DNA of 34,837 nt, from positions 1 to 34,837 of the forward strand of contig JAESQY010000141.1 in the NCBI GenBank assembly GCA_016764915.1, given 5' to 3'. This document shows positions 17,577 through 26,619 of the stretch, one piece after another. This stretch comes from Aliivibrio sp. GTDB lineage: Bacteria > Pseudomonadota > Gammaproteobacteria > Enterobacterales > Vibrionaceae. Numbering within the stretch: position 1 is the first letter of the stretch; the number at the start of each line of letters is the position of its first letter. The position numbers and the translations under genes were made by a program. Under the pieces are notes generated by a model. It was not told the origin of the DNA and did not search any database. It saw only the letters and a program-made list of their open reading frames with translations.

Positions 17577-17596
17577 TTTAATACAAGATTAAAAGA

Positions 17597-17643
17597 AAAG
17601 CCCCAGAGTTTACCTAAACTAGGTTTGCTCTGGGGCTTTTTTG
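17597..17643. terminator. Bidirectional intrinsic terminator
   Basis: A 13-bp stem AAAAGCCCCAGAG / CTCTGGGGCTTTT, followed by TTTTTT on the plus strand and by CTTTTCTTTT on the minus strand. It serves the DUF2058 gene and the convergent chemoreceptor gene. Confidence 0.92.
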
Positions 17644-17659
17644 TGGTTATTAATGAGTG

Positions 17660-19528
17660 TTATACGATGAACTTATTCAAAATTTCATCTTGTTGCTGCA
17701 CTCTTGATACCTGTGTTTTCATCTCGGTAGCAGAATCAAGTGCGCGACTGGATACCTGCTCAGAGAGATCTCGAATATTAAAGGTGTTGGTGTTGATCTC
17801 TTCTGCAACTTGACTCTGCTCCTCAGCGGCAGAGGCTATCTGTAGATTCATGTCATTGATGGCGATGATGGCATCACGGATTTTGTTGAGAGAGGAGTCG
17901 GCCTCAATCGCTTTTTCAACTGTTTCCGCCGCAAGTGACTTGGATTGATTCATCACGCTGGCTGCTTGCGAAGCGCCTGTTTGTAGCTGCTCGATCATGT
18001 TACGGATTTGGGTGGTAGACTCTTGAGTACGCTGAGCCAAGGTTCTGACTTCATCAGCAACAACCGCAAAACCACGGCCAGATTCACCCGCACGCGCCGC
18101 TTCTATTGCTGCGTTAAGTGCTAATAGGTTAGTTTGGTCTGCAATTCCAGTGATCACCGATAAAATGGATTCAATGTTATCGGTGGCATGAGCAAGTTCT
18201 TGCACAACTTCAACCGCCTGATCAATTTGACCGGAGAGTGAGTTGATAACATTGGTGGTTTGTGCCGCGACTTCAACCCCTTGTGCTGCTGCGGCATCCG
18301 CTTCTTGAGCCGCTGTTGCCGCACCTTGAGCGTTACCAGCTACATCGGCTGATGTGGTTGCCATCTCATTCATGGCGGTAGCCAGCTGCTCGACTTCTGC
18401 TAATTGGGTGGAGATATCTGTGGCCGACAATTCGGTGTCATGCGCGGTTTTTTCCGTACTCACCCGTATATCAACACTTATCTCTTTGGTCTCTTTGATT
18501 AACGTTTGCAGTTTAGCGGTAAATAGATTGAAGTTAGTTGCCAGTATAGAAAACTCCTCGTCCGTATTGGTATCTAAGCGGCGAGTGAGATCCCCTTGTC
18601 CAGAAGCTGCATCTAACATGGCGTCGTTGAGTACGGTTAATGGTTTCATTAATGTTTTCAAAATGAACATCAGTAAAAATAACGAGGCAAGAACAGCCAA
18701 CGAAGTGAAAATGATTGAAGCATTTCGAAGATCTGTAATTGACTGGTAGGCGATATCATGGTCAATCACCACGCCGACATACCAATCTTGAGTATTGGTC
18801 TGCTTAAAGGTCAATAAGGTATCTTTACCATTCAGTGTTACCAATTTTGTGACAGATTCAATTTTATTGTTTCCTAAAAACTCACTCATATTTTTGCCCA
18901 ACAGCTCTTTTTGCGGGTGAGTAATAACAGTGCCCTTTGAGTCGACTAAAAAAGCGTAACCGGCATCAAACAGAGAGACCTGTTTCATTTTCTCTCCTAG
19001 ACTGGCCAAGCTGACATCAAAAAACATCGCTCCAAAAAAAGTGCCGTTGTCAAAAAGAGGGGAGGCGACAGAAATTAAGATCTCGTTGGTCATTGAGTCT
19101 GCGTAGGGCGCCGTTACCACGGTTTTTCCTGCGGCTTTTGCATCTATGTACCAAGGTCTGACTCTTGGGTCCCATGACGAACCAGGGTCCCACGTTGCGT
19201 CATTACTAAAGTTTGAACCATCGGAATCTAAACCGATGCCAACCAGTATGTAAGCCTCTTTAATATTGGATTTGTTGATGATGTTACTAGCATTTTCCTG
19301 TGAAAAGTCATCAGAGACCAATTTACTGACATAATCGGCCATGTGCGATTTCTCTTTAATTTGCACATCAATGGTACTTTGTAAGCCGTAAATAATTTCA
19401 TCGGTACTTTTTTGCACTATATTCTCAATATGCGCTGATACTTGCATTGACTGCCAAACCGACATGATAGTCATTGCAGCAAAAACTATTATGGTTGAGC
19501 TCACAACGACCTTGTGATTAAACTTCAT
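17660..19528 (-). CDS. Methyl-accepting chemotaxis protein with dCache sensor
   Basis: 622 aa: TM1 about 8-28, a periplasmic dCache domain to about 275, TM2 about 280-302, HAMP, then the signalling domain with the highly conserved hairpin tip [22 protein letters not shown]. The sensor contains [19 protein letters not shown] and [10 protein letters not shown]; this Arg-x-x-Trp-Tyr plus downstream Tyr/Asp pattern resembles the amino-acid-binding dCache group, so amino acids are a plausible ligand class (inference). No C-terminal CheR-tether pentapeptide is present. ATG 19528 is preceded by AGAGGTG. It lies next to, and divergent from, dctP; a shared nutrient signal is possible but not shown. 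Confidence 0.93.
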   Translation of the reverse strand: MKFNHKVVVSSTIIVFAAMTIMSVWQSMQVSAHIENIVQKSTDEIIYGLQSTIDVQIKEKSHMADYVSKLVSDDFSQENASNIINKSNIKEAYILVGIGLDSDGSNFSNDATWDPGSSWDPRVRPWYIDAKAAGKTVVTAPYADSMTNEILISVASPLFDNGTFFGAMFFDVSLASLGEKMKQVSLFDAGYAFLVDSKGTVITHPQKELLGKNMSEFLGNNKIESVTKLVTLNGKDTLLTFKQTNTQDWYVGVVIDHDIAYQSITDLRNASIIFTSLAVLASLFLLMFILKTLMKPLTVLNDAMLDAASGQGDLTRRLDTNTDEEFSILATNFNLFTAKLQTLIKETKEISVDIRVSTEKTAHDTELSATDISTQLAEVEQLATAMNEMATTSADVAGNAQGAATAAQEADAAAAQGVEVAAQTTNVINSLSGQIDQAVEVVQELAHATDNIESILSVITGIADQTNLLALNAAIEAARAGESGRGFAVVADEVRTLAQRTQESTTQIRNMIEQLQTGASQAASVMNQSKSLAAETVEKAIEADSSLNKIRDAIIAINDMNLQIASAAEEQSQVAEEINTNTFNIRDLSEQVSSRALDSATEMKTQVSRVQQQDEILNKFIV

Positions 19529-19884
19529 GGAACACCTCTTGTGTAGTTGCCTGAAAGTAAATCGTTTACTTTAGTGTAGTACGAAATATTTTATTATTGT
19601 TGAACTTATCAATTCGGCATATGCAACATAATCTTTAACGTTTTATAGATAATTAATAACATTTATCACAAGAATAATTCTCTTATCTGTTATTGATGTG
19701 TCACATTCCACCCTTTTTTATTTCTTCAGCTCGCATTTTGAATGTTCGACTGTGTATTTAATGATTGAACGGCTTCCCAAAACATAATTACCGCTTATAT
19801 TTAACACGTGATTAACATTGAGTGCGATATTGCATTCATTGAACGAAATGCCCTACATCAATACTAAAAAAAGGATGTTTAGAA
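19529..19884. other. 356-bp divergent intergenic region (MCP / dctP)
   Basis: Contains the promoters of two divergent genes. I looked for GG-N10-GC sigma-54 elements on both strands and found none. CACGTGATTAACATTGAGTG near 19806 is a weak CRP-like possibility only. TTCCCA (19774) and TATATT (19797) at 17-bp spacing are a weak sigma-70 candidate for dctP. No gene is seen. Confidence 0.4.
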
Positions 19885-20874
19885 ATGAATAAGTTAAAAA
19901 CAACGCTGACGGGATTAGCGCTAGTAATTGGTATGACATCAGCGTCAGCATTTGCAGCGCCAATTGAAATTAAATTTTCACACGTCGTTGCTGAAAATAC
20001 GCCTAAAGGTCAAATGGCGATTAAATTTAAACAGTTGGTGGATGAGCGTTTAAAAGGCAAAGTAGAAGTCAATGTTTACCCAAATGCACAGCTATTTGGT
20101 GATAACAAAGTACTGGAAGCGATGTTGTTAGGTGATGTTGAAATTGCAGCTCCCTCTTTATCTAAGTTTAACAAGTACACTAAACAGTTACAGGTGTTTG
20201 ATCTACCCTTCCTCTTCAAAGACATGGCAGCGGTTGACCGTTTTCAACAAGGACCAGCAGGACAAGGTTTGTTGAATGCTTTAGATAAAAAAGGATTAGT
20301 GGGACTGGGTTACTTACATAACGGCATGAAACAATTATCAGCAAGTAATCCAATCAAAACTCCTGCCGATATTAAAGGTAAGAAATTCCGCATTATGTCA
20401 TCTGATGCATTGGCTGCACAGTTTGAAGCGGTAGGTGCTGTCCCTCTTAAAAAACCATTTTCTGAAGTATTTACCCTATTGCAAACTCGCGCAATTGATG
20501 GTCAAGAAAATACTTGGTCAAACATCTACTCGAAAAAATTCTTCGAAGTTCAGCCGTACATCACCGAGTCTAACCACGGCGTATTGGATTACTTCGTTGT
20601 TACCTCTAAAGAGTTCTGGATGGGGTTAGATGATGATCTTCGTCCACAAGTGAAAAAAGCCCTTGATGAGGCGATTGCTTATGGTAATCAAATCGCGGCA
20701 GACAAAGCTAATATTGATAGGCAAGCAATTGTTAACTCTAAGCGTTCTAAAGTTCTTAGTTTAACAGACGCTGAACGTGCACTTTGGGTAGAAGCAATGA
20801 AGCCAGTATGGAGCCAGTTCGAAGATGAAATCGGTAAGGATCTTATCCAAGCTGCTGTTAAATCAAACATGTAA
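19885..20874 (+). CDS. dctP: TRAP C4-dicarboxylate-binding periplasmic protein DctP
   Basis: 329 aa. Signal peptide of about 24 residues ending SASAFA, then the DctP fold: IEIKFSHVVAENTPKGQMAIKFKQLVDERLKGKVEVNVYPNAQLFGDNKV, the segment GLGYLHNGMKQLSA, KGKKFRIMSSD, and the signature AIDGQENTWSNIYSKKFFEVQPYITESNH. In known DctP proteins the Arg of KKFRIM-type segments binds the ligand carboxylate. It delivers C4-dicarboxylates (succinate, fumarate, malate) to DctQM; the precise substrate range is inferred from the family. ATG 19885 with AAAGGATG upstream. First gene of dctPQM. Confidence 0.93.
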   Translation: MNKLKTTLTGLALVIGMTSASAFAAPIEIKFSHVVAENTPKGQMAIKFKQLVDERLKGKVEVNVYPNAQLFGDNKVLEAMLLGDVEIAAPSLSKFNKYTKQLQVFDLPFLFKDMAAVDRFQQGPAGQGLLNALDKKGLVGLGYLHNGMKQLSASNPIKTPADIKGKKFRIMSSDALAAQFEAVGAVPLKKPFSEVFTLLQTRAIDGQENTWSNIYSKKFFEVQPYITESNHGVLDYFVVTSKEFWMGLDDDLRPQVKKALDEAIAYGNQIAADKANIDRQAIVNSKRSKVLSLTDAERALWVEAMKPVWSQFEDEIGKDLIQAAVKSNM

Positions 20875-20975
20875 TTCTTTGTGCATATTGTAGTTATCAC
20901 AATTTGCTCTATGTCGTAGCGCAGTATAAATAGGCACTATATTACGTTTTAGAGCAGATTGATTAAGGGGAAATC

Positions 20976-21551
20976 ATGTCGAATCGTTTAGTAAAAATCT
21001 TGCATCGATTTGAAGAAAACACAATCAGTCTGTTACTGGTATCGATTACATTGCTTGTTTTCATTGAAGTCATTTTGCGATTTGTTTTCAATACAGGTCT
21101 ACTTTGGGCACAAGAGGTCACGTTGTACTTATCTGCGTGGATGGTTCTAATGGGCGCGTCATGGGGAGTGAGAGAGGGAACACACATTGGCGTTGATGCC
21201 ATGGTAAAGCTACTCCCTAAGAAAGGTCAACGCATTGTTACGTTATGCTCCATTGCACTGTGTTTGGTTTATTGTGGTCTGTTTTTATATGGAAGTTGGG
21301 TGTACTTAAGCAAAATGAAGATGATTGCCATCGAGATGGACGATCTTCCGATTGAAAAATGGATAGCAATGAGCTGCTTGATATTTGGTTTTGCTTTAAC
21401 TGGACTTCGACTGTTAGTGATCGGCTTTCAAGTTATGAAAGGAACACGCATTGGGTTTGGTTTTGCTGATGAAGCAAAAGACAGTATGCATTTAGCGGAT
21501 CAAGTTAAAGCGGAAGATTTAGATATCACCAAGGATGAGGACCGCAAATAA
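20976..21551 (+). CDS. dctQ: TRAP transporter small permease DctQ
   Basis: 191 aa, four membrane helices (about 15-37, 48-66, 87-108, 127-150). Features of the family are ENTISLLLVSITLLVFIEVILRFVFNTGLLWAQEVTLYLSAWMVLMGASWGVREGTHIGVDAM. It is the small membrane subunit that pairs with DctM. The C terminus has an acidic soluble tail of about 40 residues, longer than in many DctQ proteins. AAGGGGA precedes ATG 20976, and its stop overlaps the DctM start (TAATG), so the two are coupled. Confidence 0.93.
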   Translation: MSNRLVKILHRFEENTISLLLVSITLLVFIEVILRFVFNTGLLWAQEVTLYLSAWMVLMGASWGVREGTHIGVDAMVKLLPKKGQRIVTLCSIALCLVYCGLFLYGSWVYLSKMKMIAIEMDDLPIEKWIAMSCLIFGFALTGLRLLVIGFQVMKGTRIGFGFADEAKDSMHLADQVKAEDLDITKDEDRK

Positions 21552-22948
21552 TGACGACTCTATTACTGTTTTCACTGCTGTTTATATGTATGTTTATGGG
21601 AATGCCAATTGCCATTGCACTCGGCCTTTCTAGTATCGCCACTATTTTAGTGTTTTCAAATGACTCTTTAGCATCTATTGCACTGAAAATGTTTGAAGCC
21701 ACCAGTGAGCATTACACACTCTTAGCTATCCCATTTTTTATCTTATCTTCTGCTTTTCTTTCAACTGGCGGTGTAGCAAAAAGATTGATTAATTTTGCGA
21801 TTGACTCTGTTGGTCATATTCGCGGTGGCTTAGCAATGGCATCCGTATTAGCGTGTATGCTGTTTGCGGCTATTTCAGGTTCGTCTCCAGCCACTGTTGC
21901 CGCTATTGGGTCTATTGTTATCGTTGGTATGGTAAAAGCAGGTTATCCGAAAGCATTTGCAGCAGGTGTTATCGCCAATGCAGGAACTCTGGGTATTTTG
22001 ATCCCGCCTTCCATTGTTATGTTGGTATACGCTGCGGCAACTGAAGTGTCCGCGTCTCGCATGTTTATGGCTGGTGTTATCCCCGGTCTTATGATGGGTG
22101 GCATTTTAATGATTGCTATCTATATCGTTGCGCGCATCAAAGGTTTGCCATCACAACCATTCCCAGGCTTTAAACCACTGCTGATTTCTGGCAGTAAAGC
22201 GATGGGAGGTTTGATGCTGGTATTCATCGTATTGGGTTCAATCTACGGCGGTGTTGCAAGTCCAACGGAAGCGGCATCAGTGGCTGCGGTTTATGCGTGG
22301 TTAGTCAGTGTATGGGGCTATCGTGATATTGGACCTCTGAAAGGAGCGGCTTGGAGAAAAGACGGGGAATCAGCACCAGTATCTGTGATTCGCAACTTAC
22401 TGTTACTGCCAATGGTGATGCTTAAATCAGTCAATAATGACGAAGTTCGTCACGTAGTTAAAGATGCAGCTAAAGTCAGCATAATGCTGTTGTTTATTAT
22501 TGCTAATGCGATGTTGTTTGCCCACGTATTAACGTCAGAGCGAATTCCACATGCGATTGCTGAAACCATTATTCAGTGGGGATTGCCAGCTTGGGGCTTC
22601 TTGATTGTCGTGAACATATTGTTGCTAATTGCGGGCAATTTCATGGAACCGTCAGCGATACTGCTTATCATGGCTCCAATCCTGTTTCCTATTGCGACCC
22701 AGTTAGGTATAGACCCCATTCACCTTGGCATCATTATGGTGGTGAATATGGAAATTGGTATGCTAACACCGCCAGTAGGTTTGAACCTATTTGTTACCGC
22801 GGGTATTACGGGTGAAAGTTTGGGTTGGGCGATTAAAGCGGCTCTACCGTGGTTAAGCTTGTTACTGTTCTTCTTAATCCTGATCACTTATGTGCCGCAG
22901 ATATCTCTGTTCCTACCAGAGTTGTTTGATGAAATTAACGGATACTAA
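21551..22948 (+). CDS. dctM: TRAP transporter large permease DctM
   Basis: 465 aa, about 12 membrane helices. Signature segments include LLFICMFMGMPIAIALGLSS, the motif AISGSSPATVAAIGSIV, AGTLGILIPPSIVMLVYA and the C-terminal MEIGMLTPPVGLNLFV. It is the ion-coupled transport subunit for the DctP ligand. Compared with a usual length of about 425-430 aa it carries an extra hydrophilic loop around residues 255-305, present in the vibrio-type C4-dicarboxylate DctM proteins. Overlaps dctQ by one base and ends before a strong terminator. Confidence 0.94.
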   Translation: MTTLLLFSLLFICMFMGMPIAIALGLSSIATILVFSNDSLASIALKMFEATSEHYTLLAIPFFILSSAFLSTGGVAKRLINFAIDSVGHIRGGLAMASVLACMLFAAISGSSPATVAAIGSIVIVGMVKAGYPKAFAAGVIANAGTLGILIPPSIVMLVYAAATEVSASRMFMAGVIPGLMMGGILMIAIYIVARIKGLPSQPFPGFKPLLISGSKAMGGLMLVFIVLGSIYGGVASPTEAASVAAVYAWLVSVWGYRDIGPLKGAAWRKDGESAPVSVIRNLLLLPMVMLKSVNNDEVRHVVKDAAKVSIMLLFIIANAMLFAHVLTSERIPHAIAETIIQWGLPAWGFLIVVNILLLIAGNFMEPSAILLIMAPILFPIATQLGIDPIHLGIIMVVNMEIGMLTPPVGLNLFVTAGITGESLGWAIKAALPWLSLLLFFLILITYVPQISLFLPELFDEINGY

Positions 22949-22973
22949 CTAACGTCAACTGGCTAGGTTGATT

Positions 22974-23010
22974 AAAAAAACGAAACCACTCAGTGGTTTC
23001 GTTTTTTTTT
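22974..23010 (+). terminator. Strong intrinsic terminator after dctM
   Basis: CGAAACCAC (22981-22989), loop TCA, GTGGTTTCG (22993-23001), preceded by seven A and followed by at least nine T. It separates the dctPQM operon from the iron cluster. Confidence 0.95.
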
Positions 23011-23059
23011 TGCAATTTTTAAATTTGTTAATACGCTCACACAAATATATTTCAGAATG

Positions 23060-23104
23060 TTTCCATTGTTGGTAATGATATGTATAATGCAAATCGTTCT
23101 CGTT
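23060..23104 (+). promoter_or_regulatory. fur box: Promoter with Fur box before the iron cluster
   Basis: AATGCAAATCGTTCTCGTT (23086-23104) agrees with the Fur consensus AATGATAATNATTATCATT at 13 of 18 defined positions. It overlaps a consensus TATAAT (23083-23088) that has TTTCCA 17 bp upstream. Bound Fur-Fe would cover the -10 box and the start site, so iron repression is expected. Confidence 0.7.
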
Positions 23105-23121
23105 TGTACTTAAGTTATTGT

Positions 23122-23142
23122 CTTGTTAACATTGTTAACAAG
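23122..23142. promoter_or_regulatory. Perfect 9-bp inverted repeat in the leader of the iron cluster
   Basis: CTTGTTAAC, ATT, GTTAACAAG. It lies between the Fur box and the GTG start at 23169. It could be an operator for a second regulator or a hairpin in the leader RNA; it has no T tract and does not cover the AAAAGG ribosome-binding site at 23155-23160. Confidence 0.55.
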
Positions 23143-23168
23143 TAGAAACATTTTAAAAGGACTGAAAA

Positions 23169-25184
23169 GTGAAAAAAACAGCGATTTGCGCAGCCGTATC
23201 AGCTGCAATTTTAACTTCTTTCGCAGCACAAGCTGTAGAAGTTAAAGTATTAGATAAAACTCTGATGCCTGCCGGAAACTTCCTTGCTTACACTGAATTC
23301 GAATTGTCAGGTGAGCCACTTGCTGAATCGCTAGGACTTGATCTTGATGTTCTAGACCCTGCTCAAGCAAATCAACCGACTGCATTTGATTTTGCAGCGG
23401 GCATTGAGAGTTACGAATATTCTGAAGAAGCGATGTATGCGCTTAACTATCAGTCGCAAATGGGACCACACTTAGTAAATGGTCCAATTAACGCCAAACG
23501 TGGCGGGAAAATGGAAAACCTAGGCGTGCGTTTTGTTGAAATGGCAAAAGCGGTTGGTTTCCCAGCGACAGAAATCCCACAGAACATGTATCCAATATCA
23601 GTGCCTTATTATGCAGGTTCTCCTGAGTTTGCACAGAAGCCGGATACTACCACTGTTAACGGTGATGAAATTGAAGTGTTAACGGCTAAAGGCAAGAGTG
23701 AAACCATTCAAGCGGTTGTTCCTGCTTATTTCCGTGACTATAAGTCATTAGCTTGGAACCCTGAAACGTTTGATAAATCAATTAACCCAGCAAGTCTAGG
23801 CGCTATCCTTCTTAAAGAAGTAATGTGGTCACAAGATTTCTTAGGTGGTATGCACGTCACTGAATCTGATGAAGAAGTAGAAGCGGAATCATCAACCATG
23901 GATCAAGATGGCAAGCACAGCTTAGGCGTATCTGCTGCTGATGGCTTTAATGGTATGGTACTTACTGAACAATCAATTGATAAACTGCTGATTATGCAGA
24001 ATCAACTTGGTTATAACGGTAAGAAATTGGGCGTGACTTTTGGTCCTGATTACAATCCAGCGAACGGTCCAATCTGGTTTGCTCATAAAGTTGCAGTAAC
24101 GGAAGGCGAGAAAAACGGTGTAACGTCGATTAAGAGCCTGAAAGTAACAGAAGGCGCTTCAACGTTAGAAGACACATGGTTAACACTTTGGCCTGTGAGC
24201 GAGTTCTACGCATTTACCGATCAACGCACAGCAAACACTGCGCAAAACCCGGCATTCCTGTCAGTATTTGATGGCGCACCATTTGCAGCGGCACCTAAAG
24301 CAAACGTCGATTCAAAAACAAGTAACAATGTTACTGGTGATGATGCGTTCTCTTTAGCAAGCAATATTTCGAACCTACTGTTTAAGAACATTGCAGCACT
24401 TCACTTCAACAAGAAAGAAGGCACTTTTGTTACTGAATACAACAACGGTAAGCAAGGCAATAAGGTAAGCACTTTCGATTCAGCTTACTCAATCGTAGCG
24501 CTTGCTATCTATCAGCGTGCACAAGATGCTCTACCTGTAGGTTACGCCTCTGCTGACGGCGGTGACGTGAACTTCAAGTCTGCGCAAGGTAAAGAAGCGC
24601 TTGCGATGATAAAAGCTCAAGCTGATTTCATTGTAAATAAGCTGGTTAACAAGCAAGGTTTAGTGGTTGATGGTTTAACCATTGGCGGTAAAGTAGAGTC
24701 AAATACGTCACTGGATGCACAGTTCTCGGCCATTCGTGGTTTAGTTGCCGCTTTCTTAGCGACAGGTGATGAGAGTTACAAAGCATCAGCACGTTCAATT
24801 TACGTTGCCGTAGAGAAGAACATGTTTGATAAAGGCATCAACACTTGGGCGCAAGCACCAGGTAAAGCGACTATTCATACCCCTTACACAGCAGCTGCTA
24901 TTTCCGGTGGTCTACGTGAAGCGATTCTTCATCTGAAAAATGAAGAGGGTGAAAACGTCCCTGCACTTGAGCTTCAACTTCTGACAGAACGTTACACATC
25001 ATGGTTTAAAACCGTGATTAATGGCGGTATGCAGCAAGCTGAGTGGGTTGGCGATTCAGGTGAAAACCTTATCAAAAACAGCAAAAATACTGATACCGAT
25101 GAAGATGGTGTACCACAAATCATCGCCGCTGGTGGTAAGTATGGCACGGCAATGACAATGGCCAATAAGGTCAGCGTTAAGTAG
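23169..25184 (+). CDS. Exported 671-aa protein of unknown function, first gene of the iron cluster
   Basis: Not a family I can name. A clear signal peptide (KKTAICAAVSAAILTSFAAQA, cleavage before VEVK) sends it to the periplasm or beyond; the mature part has no Cys and no CxxCH. From about residue 390 the sequence is mostly helical with repeated helix pairs (ASNISNLLFKNIAALHFNKKEGTFV, FSAIRGLVAAFLATGDESYKASARSIYVAVEKNMFD, YTAAAISGGLREAILHLKN), which looks like an alpha/alpha toroid. The C terminus has an acidic NTDTDEDG stretch and ends GGKYGTAMTMANKVSVK. GTG 23169 follows AAAAGGA. Its position behind a Fur-type promoter and before FTR1 suggests iron capture or presentation, or an envelope scaffold; both are inference. 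A hairpin after the gene may make it more abundant than the genes downstream. Confidence 0.8.
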   Translation: MKKTAICAAVSAAILTSFAAQAVEVKVLDKTLMPAGNFLAYTEFELSGEPLAESLGLDLDVLDPAQANQPTAFDFAAGIESYEYSEEAMYALNYQSQMGPHLVNGPINAKRGGKMENLGVRFVEMAKAVGFPATEIPQNMYPISVPYYAGSPEFAQKPDTTTVNGDEIEVLTAKGKSETIQAVVPAYFRDYKSLAWNPETFDKSINPASLGAILLKEVMWSQDFLGGMHVTESDEEVEAESSTMDQDGKHSLGVSAADGFNGMVLTEQSIDKLLIMQNQLGYNGKKLGVTFGPDYNPANGPIWFAHKVAVTEGEKNGVTSIKSLKVTEGASTLEDTWLTLWPVSEFYAFTDQRTANTAQNPAFLSVFDGAPFAAAPKANVDSKTSNNVTGDDAFSLASNISNLLFKNIAALHFNKKEGTFVTEYNNGKQGNKVSTFDSAYSIVALAIYQRAQDALPVGYASADGGDVNFKSAQGKEALAMIKAQADFIVNKLVNKQGLVVDGLTIGGKVESNTSLDAQFSAIRGLVAAFLATGDESYKASARSIYVAVEKNMFDKGINTWAQAPGKATIHTPYTAAAISGGLREAILHLKNEEGENVPALELQLLTERYTSWFKTVINGGMQQAEWVGDSGENLIKNSKNTDTDEDGVPQIIAAGGKYGTAMTMANKVSVK

Positions 25185-25206
25185 TGGTTTAACCGCTAAT
25201 CAATAA

Positions 25207-25237
25207 ACAAAGGCAGCGTTGGCTGCCTTTGTTGTTT
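25207..25237 (+). terminator. Intercistronic hairpin inside the iron cluster
   Basis: An 11-bp perfect stem ACAAAGGCAGC / GCTGCCTTTGT with loop GTTG, followed by TGTTT. It probably stops part of the transcripts after the first gene. The downstream genes also have their own Fur-like box at 25250-25268. Confidence 0.7.
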
Positions 25238-25249
25238 CTCAAACTTACT

Positions 25250-25268
25250 AATGAGAAAGAGAATTATT
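25250..25268. promoter_or_regulatory. fur box: Second Fur-box-like site, before the cytochrome b gene
   Basis: AATGAGAAAGAGAATTATT; its reverse complement agrees with the Fur consensus at 13 of 18 positions. It lies between the internal hairpin and the start at 25292, where a secondary promoter would be expected. No convincing -35/-10 pair was found, so this is less certain than the first site. Confidence 0.5.
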
Positions 25269-25291
25269 TTCAAAAATGATGTGGGTGCGCT

Positions 25292-25795
25292 ATGGCAGTT
25301 ATCGATATAGCTACAACAGACAATTCAGAAATTAAAGGGCTGCGACAACAGTTAACATCTTGGTGGACAACACTGGCATATCATCATAAATGGGCTGAAG
25401 CTATGCTCTATATGATGTTCTTCAGTGGATTACTGCTGTGGGGTCAACTGGATGTGTCATGGCAGATAAAACGAGTGATGTTACTGCTGCACATGGTGGT
25501 TGGTGTCTCTCTCTTTACTGTTATTGTTGGCGCATTTTGGTCAAGTCACCGAAATCTATTGAACCGCAGTAAGAAACGATTTTTGCGTCAAACAGGAACC
25601 ATTATTGAGTGGTTACTGGTGTTGTGCTCTGTAACTGGCTTCTATCTTTTTTTCTATGGCGATAATGGTAATCAACTGGGGTGGGTCATGCACAATGTTC
25701 ATTTTTATACCTCATGGCTATTGGTACCTCTCGTTTTCGCCCATGCATTCCGCTGGAGTGTTCTTAATATTCGTCAATTTCTGTCTAACAAGTAG
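25292..25795 (+). CDS. Four-helix membrane protein, cytochrome b-like
   Basis: 167 aa with four membrane helices at about 33-52, 62-83, 104-122 and 136-155. Histidines sit where heme b ligands are expected: His31/His32 at the edge of helix 1, His67 in helix 2 (LLLHMVVGV), and His134/His137/His151 around helix 4 (MHNVHFYTSW, FAHAFRW). This is the pattern of small di-heme cytochrome b561/ferric-reductase-like proteins that move electrons between quinol and periplasmic partners. It lies 8 bp before the FTR1 gene. I infer that it links the quinone pool with the multiheme cytochrome encoded at the end of the cluster. Heme binding is predicted, not shown; ATG 25292 has a weak ribosome-binding site. 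Confidence 0.75.
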   Translation: MAVIDIATTDNSEIKGLRQQLTSWWTTLAYHHKWAEAMLYMMFFSGLLLWGQLDVSWQIKRVMLLLHMVVGVSLFTVIVGAFWSSHRNLLNRSKKRFLRQTGTIIEWLLVLCSVTGFYLFFYGDNGNQLGWVMHNVHFYTSWLLVPLVFAHAFRWSVLNIRQFLSNK

Positions 25796-25803
25796 AGCCA
25801 TTT

Positions 25804-26619
25804 ATGTTTGCAAGTTTTCTGATTACGTTTAGAGAAGGTCTTGAAGCTTTTCTGATTGTGGGGATTGCCCTCTCTTATTTAACCAAGCTAAATGCGAGGC
25901 AATACCATAAATATATCTATTTGGGTGCGACAGTCGGTTTGCTGCTCTCATTAGTAATAGCGGTAGTATTTCAGTTTGTTATTGATCAATTTAGCACCGA
26001 TCTTTATCGTAACTACTTAATGGCAGGGATATTGATTTTTGCTACTATCGTATTGACCTATATGGCAATTTGGATGCAAAATCAAGCCAAGCAGCAGGTT
26101 GCAGATGTGCAGAAGAATCTGGATGTGATGGTCAGTACGGGTAATGTCGTTGGTTTAGTGTTTTTAGCCACTTTAGCGGTGTTAAGAGAGGGATTTGAAA
26201 CCATTTTGTTTTTCTCTGCTCTTATGTATTCAGGCATGGGGGATTTCTCAGCAGAACAAGCGATCATTGGTGGCGTGCTAGGTTTGGCGTTGTCAGTCAT
26301 ATTGGTATGGATGATGCTAAAAGGGGCAAGAAAAGTGCCTTTAGCTGAATTTTTCCGTTGGACCAGTTTGTTGATCATTATTATTGCTGCAGGTTTGCTC
26401 TCATCCGCCATTAACATGTTGCAAGCCGCAGAGCTGTTGCCAGTTATACACGCTCAAGTGTTCGATATTTCTCATATTCTTGATGATCGCGGCGTGTTTG
26501 GCACCTTTTTAAGAGCGTTGTTCGGTTATAACTCATCACCGAGTTTGCTGCAATTATCAACGTGGGTACTTTATATGTCACTGTTCTCAGTGATGTGGAA
26601 CCGGAGCTATGGAAAGTGA
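25804..26619 (+). CDS. FTR1-family high-affinity iron permease
   Basis: 271 aa, seven membrane helices. Both iron-binding REGxE motifs of the FTR1/EfeU family are present: REGLE at 10-14 and REGFE at 128-132. In yeast Ftr1p and bacterial EfeU/FtrC these Glu residues carry iron through the membrane, and transport depends on a redox partner outside (multicopper oxidase Fet3p, EfeB/EfeO, FtrB/FtrD). None of those partners is encoded here; instead a cytochrome b-like protein precedes it and a multiheme cytochrome closes the cluster. The stop overlaps the next start (GTGA). Confidence 0.94.
   Translation: MFASFLITFREGLEAFLIVGIALSYLTKLNARQYHKYIYLGATVGLLLSLVIAVVFQFVIDQFSTDLYRNYLMAGILIFATIVLTYMAIWMQNQAKQQVADVQKNLDVMVSTGNVVGLVFLATLAVLREGFETILFFSALMYSGMGDFSAEQAIIGGVLGLALSVILVWMMLKGARKVPLAEFFRWTSLLIIIIAAGLLSSAINMLQAAELLPVIHAQVFDISHILDDRGVFGTFLRALFGYNSSPSLLQLSTWVLYMSLFSVMWNRSYGK

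Noticed and set aside
19529..19884. Sigma-54 promoter for dctP
   Set aside because: No GG-N10-GC element with a TGGCAC/TTGCW context was found on either strand.
26562..26615. N-terminal extension of the FAD oxidoreductase inside FTR1
   Set aside because: The extra residues overlap FTR1 coding sequence and precede the FAD site unnaturally; GTG 26616 with GGAG upstream fits better.
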